Shown here: one piece after another, positions 1-11,257 of the stretch
Layout: each line of letters starts with the position of its first letter
Numbering within the stretch: position 1 is the first letter of the stretch
Source: Liriodendron chinense
Taxonomy: Eukaryota > Streptophyta > Magnoliopsida > Magnoliales > Magnoliaceae
NCBI GenBank assembly: GCA_003013855.2
Contig: ML058476.1
Location: forward strand, 1,568,011-1,632,010
Direction: 5' to 3'
DNA length: 64,000 nucleotides
Notes under the pieces: model-generated
What the model was told of the DNA's origin: nothing
The model's database searches: none
Seen by the model: the letters and a program-made list of their open reading frames with translations, nothing else
Made by a program: the position numbers and the translations under genes

Positions 1-414
1 CCGGAAAGTTGACACAGGTGGAGCGGCGACAGAACCAGTTTGGACTGGACAGCATGTCCACAAAAAACACACAAGGGTCAGGTCCATGTTCTAAAACATT
101 GGTTATTCACATATCTCCCTTATGGCAGGCATCAATATTGGAATGCATGTATGAAAATTATCATTTCGAAATGCTTGATACGTTCTCGCCGACTTCTTTT
201 CACCAGTGGCTGCAGGAAGATAATGCACATGCAGACACTCGGAGATCACTGCCTTTTACTGTGCCCTCTAACTACATTCATATTTAGTTCTATCTTTTAA
301 TACTGCATCTGTCGGTAGTTCATCGATGTAAAAAAGGCTACCACTTTCACTAGTCAAGTGAGCCTTTGGTCTGGTCATCCAGATCATTAGCCTGTTGGTT
401 CCCACCATTCGTGA
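1..414. repeat. Spacer segment of the GMC array, near-identical to 46948-47361
   Basis: The first 414 bases match 46948-47361 with only a few differences (for example at about 351 and 368). The spacer copies at 40.47-40.90 kb and 52.74-53.20 kb are clearly more diverged. The match stops abruptly at 'attcgtga', where the sequence changes to the Gypsy-associated region. No gene is recognised here; the short open frames are identical in both copies and are not conserved as proteins in the other spacer copies. Either a recent dispersed duplication or an assembly effect. Confidence 0.9.
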
Positions 415-1228
415 TGGCACTAGACCTCTAGTAGAGGTACTAACTTTCTGTACCGGTTAGAATCCGGTAAAAGTTAACTTACACCAAAGAGAAGAATGGA
501 CAGATAGATCAACAAGTACTCACCAGAACATGATCTGAACATGTACTAACACGCCCGAATCGTTTCGAGATGATCCCCACTACTAAAGGTATTTTATGAC
601 TCAATAGCTAACTTTTATCCTACCACCATTACAGATCCTTCTACCAACAACTTTCGACATGCGTCTCCATTTTGTTATGGTACCTGGGGTGTCATGTACA
701 CTTTCAAAGATACCACACCCACTAGATAGATCTTATGCCCTATATCCCGATTGTACGGACAGGCGTAGAATACCTATCCAACTAACCGTGAAAGTGGAGT
801 GTCACCAGGGTGTGTTGAGGTTGTTCGCCAGTAATGGTGTACAAACTTTGATGTATTAGTCAACGTTAAGTGAAGGGGAGAGGCGTACGTACCCTGTACG
901 GAACAGATAACCATGTATTATTATCGGTAAAATGTCCAGATTTAGAAAGTTTCCAATTTTTAGAAAGTTTCCTAATTTTGGAGGAATTTTCAGATTAGAA
1001 ACTTCCAATTTTAGAAAGTTTCCTAATTTGGAAAATTTTCAGATTTAGACAGTTTCCAATTTAGAAACTTTCCAATTTTAGAAAGTTTCCTAATTTGGAA
1101 AAATTCCAGATTTGTGTCGCATTATCTAGAATTAATTAGTGTCAGTTCATTGTAGTTTCAGTTCATTGTAGTTTAAATTCATTGCATTCGTATTGTGAGT
1201 CACCCAGTCCGTAGTCTCCCCGTAGTGA
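415..1228. mobile_element. Leader or 5' part of a degenerate Gypsy element
   Basis: No gene. It begins exactly where the spacer copy breaks off. Positions 936-1110 are a minisatellite-like run of short A/T-rich units (variants of 'ttagaaagtttccaa'). The gag-like frame follows directly. I could not find a matching copy of this stretch downstream of the polyprotein, so a 5' LTR is not demonstrated. Confidence 0.45.
936..1110. repeat. A/T-rich minisatellite
   Basis: Repeated variants of a 15-20 base unit containing 'agaaagtttcc', imperfect, about 175 bp in total, just upstream of the gag-like frame. Confidence 0.75.
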
Positions 1229-3126
1229 ATGGAGTATAGGCGTTTGAGATCTTCAAGGTCATTAAGTGTTGTCGTGTGGCCATCAAGACCCAATGGAAAG
1301 CCGAATTCCGATGACTTGGCCTACTTTAATGGTCACATGGACCCACAACATTCCTTGATTGGCTTGAAGACTTGGACTATTTTTTTTGATTGGTATGATA
1401 TGTCGAATGATCGTCGAGTGAGGTTTGCCAAGTTGAAATTGGAGGGCCAAGCCAAGTCGTTTTGGGCAGATTTAGAGCGAAGAATTGATAGAGTTGGGAG
1501 AGCCCCGATCTCACAATGGGATGAGATGAAAGAGTGTTTAAAAGAAAAATATCTTCCCATCTCTTATCGTAAAAAACCCTTGGCTCGGAAGAGAGTTGCC
1601 CCACCTTCCCGTCCAAACACAGAACCAATATGGTCCCTCCTTGTAAAGTGGTCCAACCCATCATTAAGGAAATCTCGGCTTATGAACAATTTGAGTGTTT
1701 AACACCAATTATATTTCCTTGGAAGCGAGATAATACCTTGGTAAATGGCCAGTTGGAAGAATCCAAACATGATGTTTATGAAGTGGAAGAGTACGTGCCT
1801 AACGTCAGTAGTGAGGAAATGGAAGAAATTAAGGCATCGCTCATCATCGTTGAGGATGACGAAGTGTGTATTAGTGATGAAAAGGTCGAAGAGTTTGAGA
1901 CCACACCACTTTCGAGTGTCATGTGTGATGTAATTGATACAGTCTCCCAATCTATGTCTCTTACCATGGTGAACACAAATGAAATTGAAGAAGAGACTAA
2001 TGAGGATATGATGATAGACACCCACATGACTTGTGATATCCCACCAGGTGATTTATGGGATAAATTTTCACCCATATGGGACATTCAACACACAACTGAT
2101 CTTGTCCCTAAGTTGGTCTTGTCAAGCTTTCCTCCATACCAGGGGAACCCCATAGAAAATATAGAAATGCAGTGTCAATTTGATAAACTTCTTGGGGAAG
2201 AATTCAATAAGGAAAGTTTGAGTTGGAGTTTTGTTTTGTGTGTCATGCCTGGTCTTTTCACTTCCAAGAATAATGGCATGTGGCACACAAGTGGGCATAT
2301 CCTGACCGTCCACAAAGCTTCAGTCAAGTGTCATGCTATCATGCGACGTATTCACGTCATGGTGGATATGATGACCTTAGTCTTTATCCCGTATCTTGAT
2401 GACATTTTGGACATAATGGCTGATGCCAAGATCTGCTCAAGACTTGGTATTACTAGTGTTTGTTCTCAAGTGTTGGGATACCTGAAAATCATCCTTGTTT
2501 ATAATACTTATAATGAGAAATTGTGTGTCACCCGTGGGAAGTGTCCTTTTGTTTCAGTTTTCCAAGTTCTAGGTTATAGGATTGTTTATTTCCATAGGAT
2601 TGTTTATTCCAAGTTCGTGGATTTTTCAAAGTGTCCTTTAGTGTCACCCATGTCTGTCATCCAAAGGTCTTTAGAGTCAGCCAATGCATTCGCACGCCAT
2701 ATTCATGATTTGCATACACATATTAGACAGCGGATAAATAAGAGCAATGATGATTCTAAAATCTCAGCTGATTCTCATCGTAGATTGCAAGAATTTCAGA
2801 AAGGAGACCATGTAATGGTGAGGATAAGGCCTAAGCGGTTCTCACAAGGTTCCGCTAAGAAATTACAAGCGCGTAGTGCTGGACCATTCAAGATTGTGCA
2901 GAAAATTGGGTCCAACGCGTATCGGATCGACCTTCCATCTGAAATGGGCATTAACCCAACTCTTAATGTGGAAGATCTAGTCCGTTCCCACCATCCCATT
3001 GTTGATCCATCGTCCCTTTCATGGCCTTGTTCTGATTTTGCTATACAACCCCTTCCACCCTTCCCCCACCCATTACCCATGAAGAAGAAATTGAGGAGAT
3101 CTTGGGTGAAGAGATCATTTTTATGA
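1229..3126 (+). pseudogene. Ty3/Gypsy polyprotein remnant with collapsed pol
   Basis: Two overlapping frames. The first (1229-1702) has a retrotransposon gag domain: the stretch around 'FAKLKLEGQAKSFWADLE' and 'WDEMKECLKEKY' is typical. The second (1630-3126, 498 residues) carries an acidic linker, then scraps of reverse transcriptase (the 'PYLDDILDIMADAKI' area corresponds to the usual PRLDDMLD region, followed by a damaged 'CPFVSVFQVLGY' palm segment), and then joins straight to the integrase C-terminal region (residues about 355-460, with 'FQKGDHVMVRIRPKRF' and 'LQARSAGPFKIVQKIGSNAY'). Protease, the catalytic RT core, RNase H and the integrase catalytic core are absent. The element cannot be autonomous, yet the second frame stays open for almost 1.5 kb. 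The family call is secure; the lineage within Gypsy is not. Confidence 0.85.
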
Positions 3127-4250
3127 GAGGCGGAGGTTTCCAAAGATACTTGGTCAAATGAAAGAACAAGCCACCGTCAGAATCTACATGGTTGATAGAA
3201 GTGAAGTTACAGAGCGTTAATCCAGATTTACTAGAGCGCCACAAGAGTTTTAACTCGCCGGAGTCGAGTTCTTCTCAGACGAGGAGTATGATGCGGAACA
3301 AAAGCATTCAAGGTGTACCAACGAAGAAAGCGCCAACCACAAGTACCATCCTTGTGGATAGGCGACTATTGAGGAGCATTGAAGACCTTACGCATGTAGT
3401 CCGAGACATTTGAAAAGACCCCACCTTGGGAAGACGTGTAAGTTGCTTTGAGGAGATGATCAGACCGTTGGATCGTGATGATGATGTGATCGGACCGTTG
3501 GTTCGTCATGGCCCACTTTCATCACACCATCATTGGAGCGCATTGGACATCTTAGATTTGAGTTTATTTTACGCATTTTTTACTTATTTGAGTTTTGGGT
3601 TAGTGTGGGTACGTTTTTTTTCATGCAAATGTCTTTTTTTTGAAATTTTGTTAGTAGGGGTATTTTGGTAATTATGCTAATTCCGAATTTTATAAGGGTG
3701 TTGCCCTAAACCTTTTTTGTTAGTTGTTGATTTATGAAAAAGAGCAAACCTTTGGTTGCCTCCTTCCTCTTTCCCTCTCTCATGGTGCTTCTTCTTCTTC
3801 CTTGATCTCCTTCTTCTCTATTCTTCTTGTGCCCCTCCAACTTCTTCCAGGTATTTCATCTTCTATTATTATCCTTCTAAACTTCTGTTTTGTTTATTCC
3901 CTACGATCTAAACCTTGAGAATCGATCTAAACCCTAAACCCCCAAATTCTCAAATCCCTAATCCGAGAAACTTTCTGATTCTTGGGACTAGTGATCATCA
4001 TTGATCGATTGGGTATGACCATGCAAGATCGGGAGGTTCCATCCCTCGCCGGATCCAACCTATACGCTGCTTGAATCCCATACTCCATGGTTGTGATGAT
4101 GGCCCGTCCCATTGCATGTTTCCTTTATGATTTTCTTAGTTTATGATGATTGATGCTAGATTTCATTATTATTATTGCTTTTATTTCCGCTGAATAATTG
4201 TGTTCATGAGCATGCATCATATTTAGGGCTGTCCTGCATCAGTATTCCCC
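3127..4250 (+). mobile_element. Probable 3' untranslated region and 3' LTR of the Gypsy element
   Basis: No gene. The stretch after the polyprotein contains a TATA-like 'ttttataagggtg' near 3690, followed by a pyrimidine-rich transcribed-looking leader (3750-3850) and 'ccctaaaccc' motifs, as plant Gypsy LTRs often show. The LTR boundaries and target-site duplication were not resolved, and no partner 5' LTR is visible, so this may be a truncated element. Confidence 0.45.
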
Positions 4251-4833
4251 CTGTTCATAGGCACGTACATGGTGAGTTGGGCTATCATTTGGATTCGCCT
4301 TAAGCCAAATACCAATTACCAAGACAAAAGCATTGGTGGCCATTCAATTAGCGGCCTGCAAATGGACAATTAAAAAAAAAATCTGAGCATAAAATGAGTC
4401 AACTATCCTTATTCAAAAGGCATTACTCACAATGTGCGGATAGTTAGGGTCGTCCAATTACTGCAGTTTTTGGGCTGTTGGCCATCTTCGTGATGTCCCA
4501 CCAGATCAGTGGTCCTAATAGCCACAAGCATGCCTCATGGAAATTACATGAAGCATGTATTGCAGTAGCAATTCTCTCCGTTTATAAGAGCATCATGTAT
4601 AAGAAACTTTATCTTTATATAAATATGAATACTGTGGAAGACTGGAAGTATATAAAAATTAAGCATCTAGAAAACAAGTAAGAAGATAGACTCGGGTTTT
4701 GTCCCACTAGCAGTGTCTGTGATGGAAAGTTTTTAAAAAGGAGTGTCCTTTTTACATGTGTCTTGCATCTGAGCTAAAGCTTTGAGCCAGGAATCCTTTT
4801 TCCTGTTTATGCTAATCTAGATTTCTCATCCAG
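4251..4833. other. Probable intron sequence upstream of the starch synthase exon
   Basis: No coding exon could be recognised. The stretch ends in a pyrimidine-rich tract and 'catccag' directly before the exon, a plausible splice acceptor. The open frame at 4478-4681 has no recognisable features. Confidence 0.55.
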
Positions 4834-5790
4834 GGACGGGGTCCAGTGGACGATTTTGCTTTTGTGGGCTTGCCAGATCACTACAAGAACCTTTTCACAT
4901 TGGATGATCCGGTCGGGGGTGAACATTTCAATATCTTTGCGGCGGGCCTGAAAACTGCTGACCGTGTGGTCACTGTTAGCCATGGTTATGCCTGGGAGCT
5001 GAAAACATTAGAAGGCGGTTGGGGTCTGAATGGGATCATTAACGAGAGCGAGTGGAAAATGAAGGGTATTGTCAATGGGATCGATACAGAAGAATGGAAC
5101 CCAAAACTGGATACCCACCTAACATCTGATGGCTACACCAATTACTCTCTGGAGACTCTTCAAACCGGAAAGCCCAAATGCAAAGCAGCTCTCCAGAAAG
5201 AGCTTGGTCTGCCAGTCCGGCATGATGTTCCTCTGATTGGCTTTATTGGGAGGCTGGACCACCAAAAAGGTGTTGACCTCATTGCTGAGGCCATCCCTTG
5301 GATGGTCAGTCAGGATGTGCAGTTGGTTTTGTTGGGAACCGGAAGACCGGATCTCGAAGAAATGCTTAGGCGATTCGAGAGTCAAAACCAGGACAAGGTG
5401 AGGGGATGGGTTGGTTTCTCTGTGAAAATGGCTCATCGCATAACAGCAGGTGCAGACATTCTACTGATGCCATCAAGATTCGAGCCTTGTGGACTGAACC
5501 AGCTCTATGCAATGAATTATGGGACTGTTCCCGTCGTTCATGCTGTTGGTGGATTGAGAGACACTGTGCAGCAGTTTGATCCATTTAAGGAGTCTGGACT
5601 TGGATGGATGTTCGATAGGGCGGAAGCAAATAGGCTGATAGATGCACTCTGGAACTGCTTGCTCACATATAGAGAATACAAGAGCAGTTGGGAGGGGCTC
5701 CAGAGACGCGGGATGATGCAAGATCTCAGCTGGGACAATGCTGCTCAGCATTATGAGGAAGTCCTTGTGGCTGCTAAGTATCAATGGTGA
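4834..5790 (+). CDS. SS2: Starch synthase II, last coding exon
   Basis: 318 residues ending in the family's conserved 'VAAKYQW' terminus. Starch synthase (glycosyltransferase family 5) elongates alpha-1,4-glucan from ADP-glucose in plastids; SSII makes intermediate amylopectin chains. The exon opens with GRGPVDDF directly after a 'cag' acceptor, where the SSII last exon usually begins, and covers the whole C-terminal GT1-type domain: 'GFIGRLDHQKGVDLIAEA', 'LLGTGRPDLE', and the 'SRFEPCGLNQLYAMNYG' plus 'VGGLRDTV' block that forms the second nucleotide-sugar motif. Similarity to SSII rather than GBSS or SSI rests on remembered family sequences (for example 'EHFNIFAAGLKTADRV'). The frame is intact. 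The N-terminal GT5 half with the KTGGL motif and the transit peptide are missing; a Gypsy element lies upstream, so the gene is either split by a very large intron reaching beyond the window or truncated. There is no start codon here. Confidence 0.93.
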   Translation, partial: GRGPVDDFAFVGLPDHYKNLFTLDDPVGGEHFNIFAAGLKTADRVVTVSHGYAWELKTLEGGWGLNGIINESEWKMKGIVNGIDTEEWNPKLDTHLTSDGYTNYSLETLQTGKPKCKAALQKELGLPVRHDVPLIGFIGRLDHQKGVDLIAEAIPWMVSQDVQLVLLGTGRPDLEEMLRRFESQNQDKVRGWVGFSVKMAHRITAGADILLMPSRFEPCGLNQLYAMNYGTVPVVHAVGGLRDTVQQFDPFKESGLGWMFDRAEANRLIDALWNCLLTYREYKSSWEGLQRRGMMQDLSWDNAAQHYEEVLVAAKYQW

Positions 5791-6080
5791 TATTTGGAAT
5801 GTCAGAGACATCAGTTGGTTCAACTTCGAGGATCTTGATTCTCAGAAATCAGAATATCATCATGCAGCTGTTTATCTTTAATGCTTAAAATGTCCAACGG
5901 AGCGAGGAGAGGGAGCTGCCAACACCTATTTCCTGGTGTAAATTTTTAGCACTTTGTTTTACTCATTCTTTATTTCTGTTTTTATAGGTTCATAAAGCAA
6001 ATGCATCTCCACTGCCAGGATGGTTGCCGCTTAAGTTAGGAGTAGTCTACCACTGGTATATATTGTTGAGCTCCTCTCTT
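5791..6080 (+). other. Probable 3' UTR of the starch synthase gene
   Basis: Non-coding sequence following the stop codon. No clear AATAAA was found; 'cataaag' near 5992 could serve as a near-upstream element. The end point is a guess. Confidence 0.4.
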
Positions 6081-7848
6081 CTTCTTCTTCTTTTTTCTTT
6101 TCCTTTCTTGCCTTTACTTGCATAAAAGGAAATCCATCTCCAATTGATGAACTTGCAGATTTATTTAGTGTTTTATCATAGTCATCTAGTTCTCAACTGT
6201 TTTGGATTTCTTTGAATTGTTATTTTTCTGGCTAACTGAGTGATTGGCGGTAGATGGGTATAAAAAAATCGAGTTAACCACATAGCTGTACTAGCTCTTG
6301 AAAGGCATGTACCCTGTCACACCCGCACACACACATTGGTGGAAGGCATGGCCCGTTTATAGGTTAGCTTGAGGAAGATTCCATAAGGGAGTTGATATTT
6401 TACACCCCATGTCCGTCACCATCATAGCCTTTCCTAGCAATTGGGGTCAGCTTTGCTAATCCTATTTTGTCAATCATTTCCAAGGCCCTATCATCCTTAG
6501 CAAGTGAAAAGACTCATCCCTCTGTAAGATACACAACTAAGAGGAATGGAAAGCTAAGTGACGTAGGACGACTAACCACTGGCTCTAAAAGCTCAAACTG
6601 ATAGAGCGTGGCAAATCAATCCCCTTATCTGCCGAGGCTCTTGTGTCACATAGGCTAGGCTCTCGGCCGAACCCTCCTTTGTGGGCCCCACATCACATGG
6701 GTTCGCATCACACTAGCCACCCGCCTCACACGGGTGGGGGTCACATCACACGGGCCACCCACCCCGAGTGTGCCCCCGCATCACACGGGCCGCCCAAGTT
6801 GAGCCCAATGTCAAAATGCCCCTGCATTACTAGAGTGCGTTTGGATGCACCATCAATTTGAATTGTGATAATTGGTTTGAAATGGACTAATTAGATTGCA
6901 GTTCATTCCTTAGCATTCATGTTAATGTTTGGGCCCTAAATTGCAATTACGAGGTCTACTTCCTCATCCATACTATATATAATTAGAATACCTGGATATG
7001 TCTACTCCCCCATCTATACTATGTATATTTAGAATATCTGGATTGCCTTTTTCCAAAAAATTGCCCTTCTGTATTGAATTTTGAGGTTTCACACGCAACT
7101 GCAACTAGTTGGATGATACATTTGTCATCTAACTAATGCATAAATAGCAATACCTTATTGTTTGAGTGACATCCAACCCTTCAAAAGGTTGGCCCCATCA
7201 TGAAGGTCACCTAGTGCAAAAATAGCCAATCCACTCATGAGGTGAGCGCACTTGTTCTTCGGATCCGATTGATGTTTGACCCACATGATGAGTGGATCAG
7301 CCTGATTTTTGCTTCGTGACTCCTTTGTGGTGGGGCCAACCTTTTGCACAGGTGGATGCTGTATGCATTTGACACAGATGGCACTAGTGTGAAACTAAAT
7401 TCTTGAATTTTTAGAATCATACAGCATATGAGTTTAGTTTAAAGGAAGTGTTGACTCATCATCTCTCTCCTTCATCGAATCTCTCTCAGACGCACACATG
7501 AATGTTCCTCACAGGACACATGCTGGATCCAAGCCATTCATCAGATCAGACATGTGGTGAACATATGGTTGGCCAAAAATTAGGCAGCCGGACATGAGAA
7601 TGGTTTGCGATTTGGTCTCTTTGGACATGCATGGAAAATGCCATTCAAGTGTCATTCAGTGATGCAAAATAGAATCATGTCATTTCAGCTGGGTTGAACT
7701 GGAAGTTTGAAATTCAGTTCACTTATGATCCAAACGTTACCCTGAGTCTACAAATGTCTCTTACAATGGTAGGAACACAAGCGTAACAACATTGATCATC
7801 TACACCAGTTATTCAGGTAGGAAAACAGGAATCTCATTGACCAAGTTA
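6081..7848. other. Intergenic, no gene seen
   Basis: 6700-6800 has locally repeated 'catcacacgggccaccc' units. The stretch from about 6833 begins with 'gtgcgtttggatgcac', the same terminal sequence as the MITE in intron 1 of the GMC genes, so a related MITE end lies here. No convincing coding sequence. Confidence 0.6.
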
Positions 7849-8177
7849 CTAGGGTTTAAGTGGCTGGAGGCCTTTTTTTTGGCAAGATGGTTCACAGTGG
7901 TCTTTGATGTCCCTGCAACGACACTGGGGTGGGATAGACCTTGTGCAAGGGCAAGCCTTGCAGGACTTATCACAGTAGGACTTTACATCAGTGCACCTGC
8001 ACTGAGGTGGGTTTGAGTATGCACAGATGCACTTGTTGCAGCAAGGTGTATCACCACTGGGAACTGAAAAACACAAGTACAATCCAAAAGTCAAATGTCA
8101 GTAAAATGAGGAATTTGGAGATAATCGTCCACACACAAGTCAAATATCAGTAAAATGAGGAATTTGGAGATAATCGT

Positions 8178-8221
<44 letters not shown>

Positions 8222-8948
8222 ATGTTTATATGTACGCATGCATTTGTGTGATTTGAGATGCTAAAGAAGCAACTTAAAATCCCAACTTGATGCTCAAATC
8301 AACTATGCTAATGTTCATGGCTCGACTTGTGCTGGTGTTGGTGTTGGTTTTAATTTTATCATCTCAACCATTCATGTTGCAGGAAGAGATCCCATGGTGT
8401 GTGTTGTTTGTGGATAACATAGTTTCAATGAGATGGTAATGCACATTTTCTGTCCATTATGATTATTTAGGGAGATTCTCGTAATTTGTTAGTAGACAAG
8501 TAAGAGGTTTTGTTCACCAGATCAGTGTGATTTTTGAACTATGCACACTCAATTTGAGGGTCCACCTGATAAAAGGGTTCTGATCTCTTCTAAACTGTGC
8601 ATATTGCATCAATGGAAAGAACTTTATTCTTCTGGATGTTAATACATTTTTTTATTTTTATTTTTAATTTCTGGGTGTGAGTTGAGAGGAAGCCATGAGC
8701 AAATTGATGTTCTCAGAGCTCTCGCACAAGGCGTTGTGGTCACCAAACGATCTGTTTGGTGAAGCAATTTCCCTCGCCCAACAAACTTCAGATGTGGGAC
8801 CCACTTTTTGGTGATCCAAACTGTCCATACGGTAGGCTATGTGGAGAACTCCTGAAATCTCCACCTTAGAATGATCCCCCATTAACTATGGCCCATCGGC
8901 TGTAACTGTTGTTTGGAAGACACCAGTCTGGTGGCAAAGAGTTATTTC

Positions 8949-8988
<40 letters not shown>

Positions 8989-9417
8989 CCTTTCAATTGA
9001 CCATGCTAGCAAAGACCTCATTATAAATCGGTTGATCAGGTAACACCACCGATACGGCCCTTTAGAGCCCCTGTATCAGGCAGATATGGGGCCGATATAT
9101 GGCAGTATTCTTGATGGGGGTGACACTGATACTTGATTGGTTGATCAGGTAACCCACCACTGATATGGCCCTCTGTAACCCGTCTCGGACGGATGGGCTA
9201 ATACAGCATGTATTGTGGATGGTATTGTTGATGGGTGATACTGGTATGTATTGGGTGATACGTACCAGATCCGTTAGGGACGATACTTTAAACCTAGCAG
9301 GGCATTACCTTCGACTTCAAGTGGTTGGTCATGACGGGTGTTAGGCACGGCCTCAGAAGCAAACAAGTAAAGGGTCGTTGCAACAACCAACACCAAGATG
9401 GCTACGGCCTTGTTCAT
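7849..9417 (-). CDS. Bowman-Birk serine protease inhibitor, double-headed
   Basis: Two exons on the minus strand: 9309-9417 and 7849-8063, 107 residues in total. Exon 1 starts at the ATG at 9417-9415 and gives a clear secretory signal peptide (MNKAVAILVLVVATTLYLFA) plus a short propeptide; its donor is G|gtaatg. Exon 2 follows an acceptor 'tttttcag' and carries all 14 cysteines of the double-headed family. Loop 1 is CAYSNPPQC with Tyr at P1, predicting chymotrypsin-like targets; loop 2 is CTRSIPPQC with Arg at P1, predicting trypsin. Phase is consistent (exon 1 ends in G, exon 2 supplies TT, giving Val). Such inhibitors are secreted or vacuolar and act against digestive or endogenous serine proteases, often after wounding. 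The 1245-bp intron is packed with microsatellites and a MITE-like piece. The gene appears intact. Confidence 0.93.
8089..8219. repeat. 50-bp direct duplication and (CA)n microsatellite in the inhibitor intron
   Basis: A unit containing 'cagtaaaatgaggaatttgg' occurs twice in tandem (about 8089-8138 and 8139-8188), followed by an uninterrupted CA run at 8179-8219. Confidence 0.9.
8950..8984. repeat. (GA)n microsatellite
   Basis: An uninterrupted AG/GA run inside the intron of the Bowman-Birk inhibitor gene. Confidence 0.95.
9015..9300. mobile_element. Degenerate MITE-like repeat with 'gatacggcc' motifs
   Basis: Repeated 'ggttgatcaggtaac' and 'gatacggccct' motifs occur in the intron close to exon 1. 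A related piece occurs at 9640-9780, and a distantly similar, well-bounded MITE is at 55866-56130. Ends and duplication not resolved. Confidence 0.45.
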
Positions 9418-9459
9418 CTTCTTCTTCCTCCTCACTTACATTAATTATCTACACTCTTT

Positions 9460-9467
9460 TATTTATA
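9460..9467 (-). promoter_or_regulatory. TATA box of the Bowman-Birk inhibitor gene
   Basis: Reads TATAAATA on the minus strand, about 43 bp upstream of the start codon, which would leave a short 5' UTR. Position fits a core promoter; no experimental support. Confidence 0.55.
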
Positions 9468-10682
9468 GTCAAGAGCTCATCTACAGGTATAGACAACACT
9501 AGAGAAACTGACGTTGGAGAAGCACTACCCTCACTATGATATTGGGAAGATGTCATTTTTTCTGCGCATTAATCCCACTATCTTATTATTGTTGAAGAAA
9601 TCATAGAGGCTTGTCCTACATATCTAGTTGGACCATGGTTTCCAAATCGGTTTCAGTGCACCGTAGTATCAGTCTCCACCAGTACGGATCGTGGATCGTA
9701 TCGGCCCTGTATTGGCCCACAGTAGTCATGGGTACGACGGTATGTATTGGGCAATGCATACCGGTTTTGTACTAAATGTCAAACCATGAATGGGAGCAGC
9801 AAGCGTGTGGGGATTGGAATGGCTTCAAGCATTTTGATTCATGATGCCTGGGCCCAACCACCCATCAAAGTGCTCATGGGCACCAGTTTCTTAAACGCAC
9901 TTGAGGTTAGCATTTTTCACGTTGCTTAAAATATCTTTAACTAAAAAAATATTATTAAATTAAATATAAGAGCTTGAGGATGCCCGAGACGATTGTTCCA
10001 GAAGTCGATAGCTACCACGTTTTTCATACCCATTGACTCATCCTGACTCATTTGGGACTGAGTTGAGCCGCATCACGACTGAGTTGGGGGTGAATGGATC
10101 TGTTCTGAGTCCAACTTGGACAAGTTGTCCGAGTCATCAATATGGTAATTACCATGCTCCCAAAAAACTCCTTGATCGCTGATGGAATTTTTGAGGACCC
10201 TGTAATTGTTGGTCTGCAGTTGGCCAGTTTAAGAGAAAAATCTGTAATCGATCCCCCAATAAACAGATTGTGAACCCCTAGTGATGTCCATCAGATCTAG
10301 AATGCGGTGGATCATCCCATTTGTAAAATTTTCAGGGATCTTCCATCCCTTGTGTGTTTCATTATATCAACAGTTTGGATCACCAAATCATGAGCCAAAT
10401 TGGCATGGGCCTTGTGAACAACACACAGTTTCCATGTTGGTGCAGGACAGATAAGAGGACAACTTCACTGATTTGTAGAATTCAGAGAAATGGAGTAAGA
10501 GAGATTCAAGGAAACACCAACATGATGCATTCAACAAAATAAATGATTATACAGAGTCAGAGGGCATATCTTGCACTTGTAAATTATATGATGAAGCTTG
10601 ATGATGATGGGCCACTGCTTAAATGATTTCAAGGGTGCAGGTCTTCACTTTACAACACTTCTAGCCTAATCAACAACTGAGA
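9468..10682. other. Intergenic, no gene seen
   Basis: Contains another 'gtatcggccctgtattggccc' piece at 9640-9780 (related to the intron repeat) and otherwise unassigned A/T-rich sequence. Confidence 0.6.
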
Positions 10683-10830
10683 TTACACCCAGGTCCATAG
10701 CTCAAGTGGCAGACTGAGTGAAAATAGCCTTGTTTCAACACTGAGGTCATGGTACCATTCCCATAGTGGGGCTCGTCGCTTCTCTGATTGGTCCAGATCA
10801 GAGAAGACATTATTAGAACATGAAAGGACA
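10683..10830 (+). mobile_element. Possible tRNA-derived SINE head
   Basis: 'tagctcaagtgg' at about 10698-10709 matches a Pol III A box; a B-box-like 'ggtaccattcc' lies about 50 bp downstream near 10749. The arrangement and flanking sequence resemble plant SINE heads. The tail and target-site duplication were not found. Confidence 0.45.
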
Positions 10831-11249
10831 AAATAGGAAAGGACACCAATGATTAAAGGTTTGGCCATGTAGGTCATTCATAAATACTTTCAATAAAATT
10901 TTCTGTTTAAACAAACTACAGCTGAAATATAATGAAGTTATTGGTGTATTGGAAAGAGAGAGATATGGTGCTAGAAAGGAGGGGCAATTTTGAAAATTTG
11001 AAAAGGAGCATTGAGAGGTGGCTGTCAAGAGGGTTGGATATGGGTTGGTTTCCGCCCATCTTTTGAACTGGTAGGGCCAGGTCTCTCAAGCAGGCCCATT
11101 CAAAATTTTCATTTTGTTAGCCCAGGTCTAGCCTGTTGACAGTTTTGATGAGAAATAAGGGGTGCAACTCTGGCAGTTTGGTGTTGAGGGTCGGCCTGAA
11201 CGCAACCTGAATTTCAACCTGAGAAGCACAATTTGTGAAAACCTCTATA
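10831..11249. other. Intergenic, no gene seen
   Basis: Unassigned sequence. The stretch 11173-11225 (containing 'ggtcggcctgaacgcaacc') recurs as 12508-12553 on the other side of the hAT element, so that element sits between two copies of a short repeat. Confidence 0.5.
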
Positions 11250-11257
11250 CCTGCCAC

